NCBI RefSeq assembly: GCF_022878925.1
Contig: NZ_CP084626.1
Span: forward strand, 2,356,001-2,420,000
Length of the DNA stretch: 64,000 nt
Direction of reading: 5' to 3'
From: Caballeronia sp. TF1N1
GTDB lineage: Bacteria > Pseudomonadota > Gammaproteobacteria > Burkholderiales > Burkholderiaceae
The notes under the pieces are model-generated. The model worked only from the letters and a program-made list of their open reading frames with translations, was not told the DNA's origin and made no database searches. Below, one piece after another: positions 60,904 to 64,000 of this stretch (its first letter is position 1; every line of letters starts with the position of its first letter). Made by a program: the position numbers and the translations under genes.

Positions 60904-62175
60904 TTACTGACGCACTTCGCCGCGCCCGAGCACGACGTATTTTAGTGACGTCAGCCCCTCCAGCCCGACAGGTCCGCGCGCGTGCAGCTTGTCGTTCGAG
61001 ATGCCGATTTCCGCGCCGAGACCGAATTCGAAGCCATCGGCGAAACGGGTCGATGCGTTGACCATCACGCTCGCCGAATCGACCTCGCGCAAAAAGCGCA
61101 TGGCGCGGTCGTGGTCTTCGGTGACGATGGCATCCGTATGATGCGAGCCGTAGATGTTGATGTGCTCGATCGCTTCATCGAGGTCCTCGACGACCTTGAT
61201 CGCCAGAACCGGCGCGAGGTATTCCGTGGTCCAGTCGACCTCGGTGGCATCGACGAGCGAACCCACGTTCGCCGCTTCGAGCACCGCGCGCGCAAGTCCG
61301 TCCACACGCAGTTCGACATCCTTTGCCTGAAACGCGCGCGCGAGCGCCGGCAGTGCCTCATGCGCGATGCCTCGCCCGACGAGCAGCGTTTCCATCGTGT
61401 TGCAGGTGCCGTAGCGGTGCGTCTTCGCGTTGTCGCAGATCACCGCGGCCTTGGCGAGATCCGCGCGGTCATCGACATAAACGTGGCAGATGCCGTCGAG
61501 ATGCTTGATCATGGGCACGCGCGCTTCTTCCATGAGCCGCGCGATGAGGCTCTTGCCGCCGCGCGGCACGATCACGTCGACGAACTCCGTCATGGTGATG
61601 AGCTTGCCGACCGCCGCGCGATCCGCCGTCTCGACGACCTGCACCGCATCTTGCGGCAAGCCGGCCGTTTCGAGGCCCTTGGCGATGAGCTTTGCAAGCG
61701 CCGTGTTGCATTCCAGCGCCTCGGAACCGCCGCGCAAAATGGTGGCGTTGCCCGACTTGAGGCACAGAGCGGCTGCGTCGATCGTCACGTTCGGCCGCGA
61801 TTCATAAATGATGCCGATCACGCCCAGCGGCACGCGCATCTGCCCGACCTGAATGCCGCTCGGCCGATACTTGAGCCCGCTGATTTCACCGATGGGATCG
61901 GCCAGCGCCGCGACCTGTCGCAAGCCTTCGACCATCGTGTCGAGCGCCTTGTCCGACAGCGTCAGACGGTCGATGAACGCCGCGTCGTGACCCTTCTCGC
62001 GCGCGCGGGCGAGATCGCGGGCATTCGCCGCTTTGAGTGCTTCGCGTTCCTCGGCAATAGCGAGCGCCACCGCATGCAGCGCCGCGTTCCTGGCCGCCGT
62101 CGATGCCCGCGCCATGGCACGCGACGCCTTGCGCGCGCGCCGGCCAAGGTCGGCCATGTAGTGATCGATGTTCAT
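60904..62175 (-). CDS. proA: Gamma-glutamyl phosphate reductase
   Basis: Second step of proline biosynthesis (glutamate-5-phosphate to the semialdehyde). 423 residues from ATG 62175; an ATG immediately before it (62178) is equally possible. Aldehyde-dehydrogenase fold with the catalytic Cys in [15 protein letters not shown] and the signature [19 protein letters not shown]. holA lies upstream on the same strand, which is a common order here. Confidence 0.95.
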   Translation of the reverse strand: MNIDHYMADLGRRARKASRAMARASTAARNAALHAVALAIAEEREALKAANARDLARAREKGHDAAFIDRLTLSDKALDTMVEGLRQVAALADPIGEISGLKYRPSGIQVGQMRVPLGVIGIIYESRPNVTIDAAALCLKSGNATILRGGSEALECNTALAKLIAKGLETAGLPQDAVQVVETADRAAVGKLITMTEFVDVIVPRGGKSLIARLMEEARVPMIKHLDGICHVYVDDRADLAKAAVICDNAKTHRYGTCNTMETLLVGRGIAHEALPALARAFQAKDVELRVDGLARAVLEAANVGSLVDATEVDWTTEYLAPVLAIKVVEDLDEAIEHINIYGSHHTDAIVTEDHDRAMRFLREVDSASVMVNASTRFADGFEFGLGAEIGISNDKLHARGPVGLEGLTSLKYVVLGRGEVRQ

Positions 62176-62302
62176 CATGTGTCTCTTTGCGGGCCGCAGG
62201 CATCCGCAATGTCTGGATATCGCGCTCCGCCCGAACAACGGCGAGCGCTGAAAAAATCATTCTAAGCGGTTAAGCGTATTGCAACAGCGCCCGCTCAAGC
62301 GT

Positions 62303-63403
62303 CTAGCGACGAACTCGCGCCGGTGGCGCAACGGCGACGGCATGCGCGGCCTTGCTGGAATGCGCGACAGCCATGGCTAGCTCGAACATGCCGGCCCAGG
62401 GATCGGGCGGCGGTTCGCTGCCGCGCTTGCCCGCGCTCCCGGACAGCCCCTTCACCTGCCGATCCAGCCGCGCCGCCAGCGAAAGCGCCTTCTCCAGCGC
62501 TTCCTCGGTCACGCGCGAAAGCGCCGGGCCGATCAACCGTTCGCGCGGACCCCAGACGCGGTTCTCGCGCATGAGCGTGGCGAGCGGTTTGCCCGATGCC
62601 ACGCCGCGCTTGATACGCAGCAGCGTACGCACCTCTTCGACCAGCGCCCACAGCACGAGCACGGCGGCTTCGCCTTCGCCCTTCAGACCGTCGAGCATGC
62701 GCGCGAGCCGGCCGATATCGCCGGTCAACATGGCCTCGTTGAGCTTGAAGACGTCGTAGCGCGCGACGTTCAGCACGGCATCGTGAATCTGCTCGAAACT
62801 CAATACGCCTTGCGGATACAACAGCCCGAGCTTCTGGATTTCCTGATGCGCCGCGAGCAGATTGCCCTCCACGCGTTCGGCGATGAACAGAAGCGCTCGC
62901 CGCCCTTCTTCGCCTGGCGCCACACGCTGGCCTTGCAACGAAAGCCGCTGACCGACCCACATGGGCAGTTGCGCGCGTTCCACTGGATCGATTTTCAGCG
63001 CGACGCCCGCGCCGATCAGCGCCGTGAACCACGCGGACTTCTGCGTCGCGCCATCGAGACGCGGCAAGGTGACGAGCGCGAGGATGTCGGGGTTATTGGC
63101 GGCGGCGAGCGTCTTCAACGCTTCCGCGCCTTCCTTGCCCGGCTTGCCCGTGGGGATGCGCAATTCGATCAGTTGCCGGTCGCCGAAGAGCGACATCGAC
63201 TGCGTCGCGCCGATCAACCCGCTCCAGTCGAAACCGCGCTCGACGGTAAACACCGTTCGGTCCGTGAAACCCGCCGCGCGCGCCGCGGCTCGGATGCGGT
63301 CGCACGCTTCCTGCGCGAGCAGGTGCTCGTCGCCATAAACGACGTACAGACCCTTCGGACCTTTCGCGAGGTGCGCTTCGAGCGCGTCGAGCTTCAACTG
63401 CAT
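62303..63403 (-). CDS. holA: DNA polymerase III subunit delta
   Basis: Clamp-loader subunit, 366 residues from ATG 63403. The longer frame upstream overlaps lptE. N-terminal Rossmann-like domain with YVVYGDEHLLAQEACDRIR (about 19-37), and a central helical segment HQEIQKLGLLYPQG, typical of HolA. It begins 22 bases after lptE ends; lptE-holA is a conserved pair. Confidence 0.94.
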   Translation of the reverse strand: MQLKLDALEAHLAKGPKGLYVVYGDEHLLAQEACDRIRAAARAAGFTDRTVFTVERGFDWSGLIGATQSMSLFGDRQLIELRIPTGKPGKEGAEALKTLAAANNPDILALVTLPRLDGATQKSAWFTALIGAGVALKIDPVERAQLPMWVGQRLSLQGQRVAPGEEGRRALLFIAERVEGNLLAAHQEIQKLGLLYPQGVLSFEQIHDAVLNVARYDVFKLNEAMLTGDIGRLARMLDGLKGEGEAAVLVLWALVEEVRTLLRIKRGVASGKPLATLMRENRVWGPRERLIGPALSRVTEEALEKALSLAARLDRQVKGLSGSAGKRGSEPPPDPWAGMFELAMAVAHSSKAAHAVAVAPPARVRR

Positions 63404-63425
63404 GATGGTCGATGAGCGCGCGCGA

Positions 63426-63977
63426 TCAAAGCGGCGGCGTCGGCAACGGCGCGCGTGGCGCGATGCCCGGCGTCTGCTCGCTCGGCGCCGGATGCAGCGA
63501 ACGCACGACGGCAAGCCGGCGCGTCAACTGATCGACGGCGTCGTTACGCATGTCGTTGTAGAGCAGCGTCGCTTCCTGCGATTTCGCGAGCGTGTACTGG
63601 TCGCTGTAGGTCATTGCGCGATTCAGCGCGATGACGCTAGGCGGAATCAGCAACGTGCCGTCGGCGCCGAGCAGCGAATACGTCAGCCGGAAATCGAGCT
63701 CGTATTCCTGCACCACGCCCTGCGAATTCAGACTCAGCGTGCCCATGCCCGTGCCCTCGGACAGCGACAAAGTAGCGTCCGGCTTCTCGCCTGCCTTGAC
63801 GATGACCGTATCGCTGCCGCCCTGCACCATGCGTTCGAGCCGCGCGACCATTTGCGGCGTGCCGCCCGAAATGGAGAGCCGCTTGAACGCGTAGTCCTGC
63901 TGTCCGCGCAATTGGAAGCCGCACGCGGATACGGCGAGCGCGCCGCCAAGCAGCGCCAGAAACGAACGCCTGCCCAT
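63426..63977 (-). CDS. lptE: LPS-assembly lipoprotein LptE
   Basis: Plugs the LptD barrel and binds LPS. 183 residues with lipobox VSAC (Cys19) followed by GFQLRG, the classical LptE mature start. The soluble domain contains the conserved YELDFRLTYSLLGADG and SDQYTLAKSQEATLLYNDM. The last 25 residues are Pro-rich. The gene is complete but its upstream neighbour is outside the window. Confidence 0.94.
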   Translation of the reverse strand: MGRRSFLALLGGALAVSACGFQLRGQQDYAFKRLSISGGTPQMVARLERMVQGGSDTVIVKAGEKPDATLSLSEGTGMGTLSLNSQGVVQEYELDFRLTYSLLGADGTLLIPPSVIALNRAMTYSDQYTLAKSQEATLLYNDMRNDAVDQLTRRLAVVRSLHPAPSEQTPGIAPRAPLPTPPL

Positions 63978-64000
63978 GCCGGTTGCCTCGACTCGTTTTC

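Overview
The window is about 64 kb of a GC-rich, densely packed proteobacterial chromosome. Gene content and order (kynBUA, ybgC-tolQRAB-pal-cpoB, lptD next to amgK-murU, surA-pdxA-rsmA, holA-lptE, glyA-nrdR, minor-pilin genes) fit Burkholderiaceae, most likely Paraburkholderia or Caballeronia. No species call is possible from the sequence alone.

Layout. 0-5.3 kb: tryptophan-to-anthranilate genes kynB-kynU-kynA, an IclR regulator with a long odd N-terminus, and glutaryl-CoA dehydrogenase. 5.5-7 kb: three small envelope or stress genes (DUF883, holin-like, DUF3318-like). 7-9.7 kb (minus): five type IV pilin-like or minor-pilin genes joined by ATGA overlaps. 9.8-11.6 kb: nrdR and glyA. 12-18.5 kb: an SDR oxidoreductase, then the complete Tol-Pal cluster. 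18.7 kb: tRNA-Lys(UUU) with its own promoter and terminator. 19.6-25.4 kb: a WYL regulator convergent with a YhaO/YhaN (SbcD/SbcC-like) nuclease-ATPase pair. 25.8-33.5 kb: rsmA, pdxA, surA and lptD, then divergent amgK-murU. 33.6-37 kb: purB, gluconokinase and gluconate permease.

The accessory part runs from 37.2 to 60.5 kb. It holds a very large Ser/Thr/Leu-repeat trimeric autotransporter adhesin (YadA-like) on the minus strand. The adhesin is broken by an IS66-family element at 40536-43613 and by a one-base frameshift near 44297. A second, inverted IS66 copy (46214-49291) sits just upstream of its start codon. Each IS copy has its own perfect 8-bp target duplication. Removing the IS and the extra base restores one continuous frame of about 1,794 residues. 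Upstream and co-oriented are three tandem DUF2827 genes that look like GT-B-type glycosyltransferases. A remnant of UDP-glucose dehydrogenase lies beyond them. About 5 kb further, past the Entner-Doudoroff genes eda-edd and divergent hexR, is a full-length HMW1C-like (GT41) cytoplasmic N-glycosyltransferase. Together these suggest an adhesin plus adhesin-glycosylation locus, now decaying at the adhesin.

60.5-64 kb (minus) returns to housekeeping genes: hemJ-like, proA, holA and lptE. Metabolically, gntT/gntK plus edd/eda/hexR would take gluconate through 6-phosphogluconate to pyruvate and glyceraldehyde-3-phosphate. The lptD and lptE genes build the LPS translocon, surA folds outer-membrane proteins, and Tol-Pal maintains the envelope.
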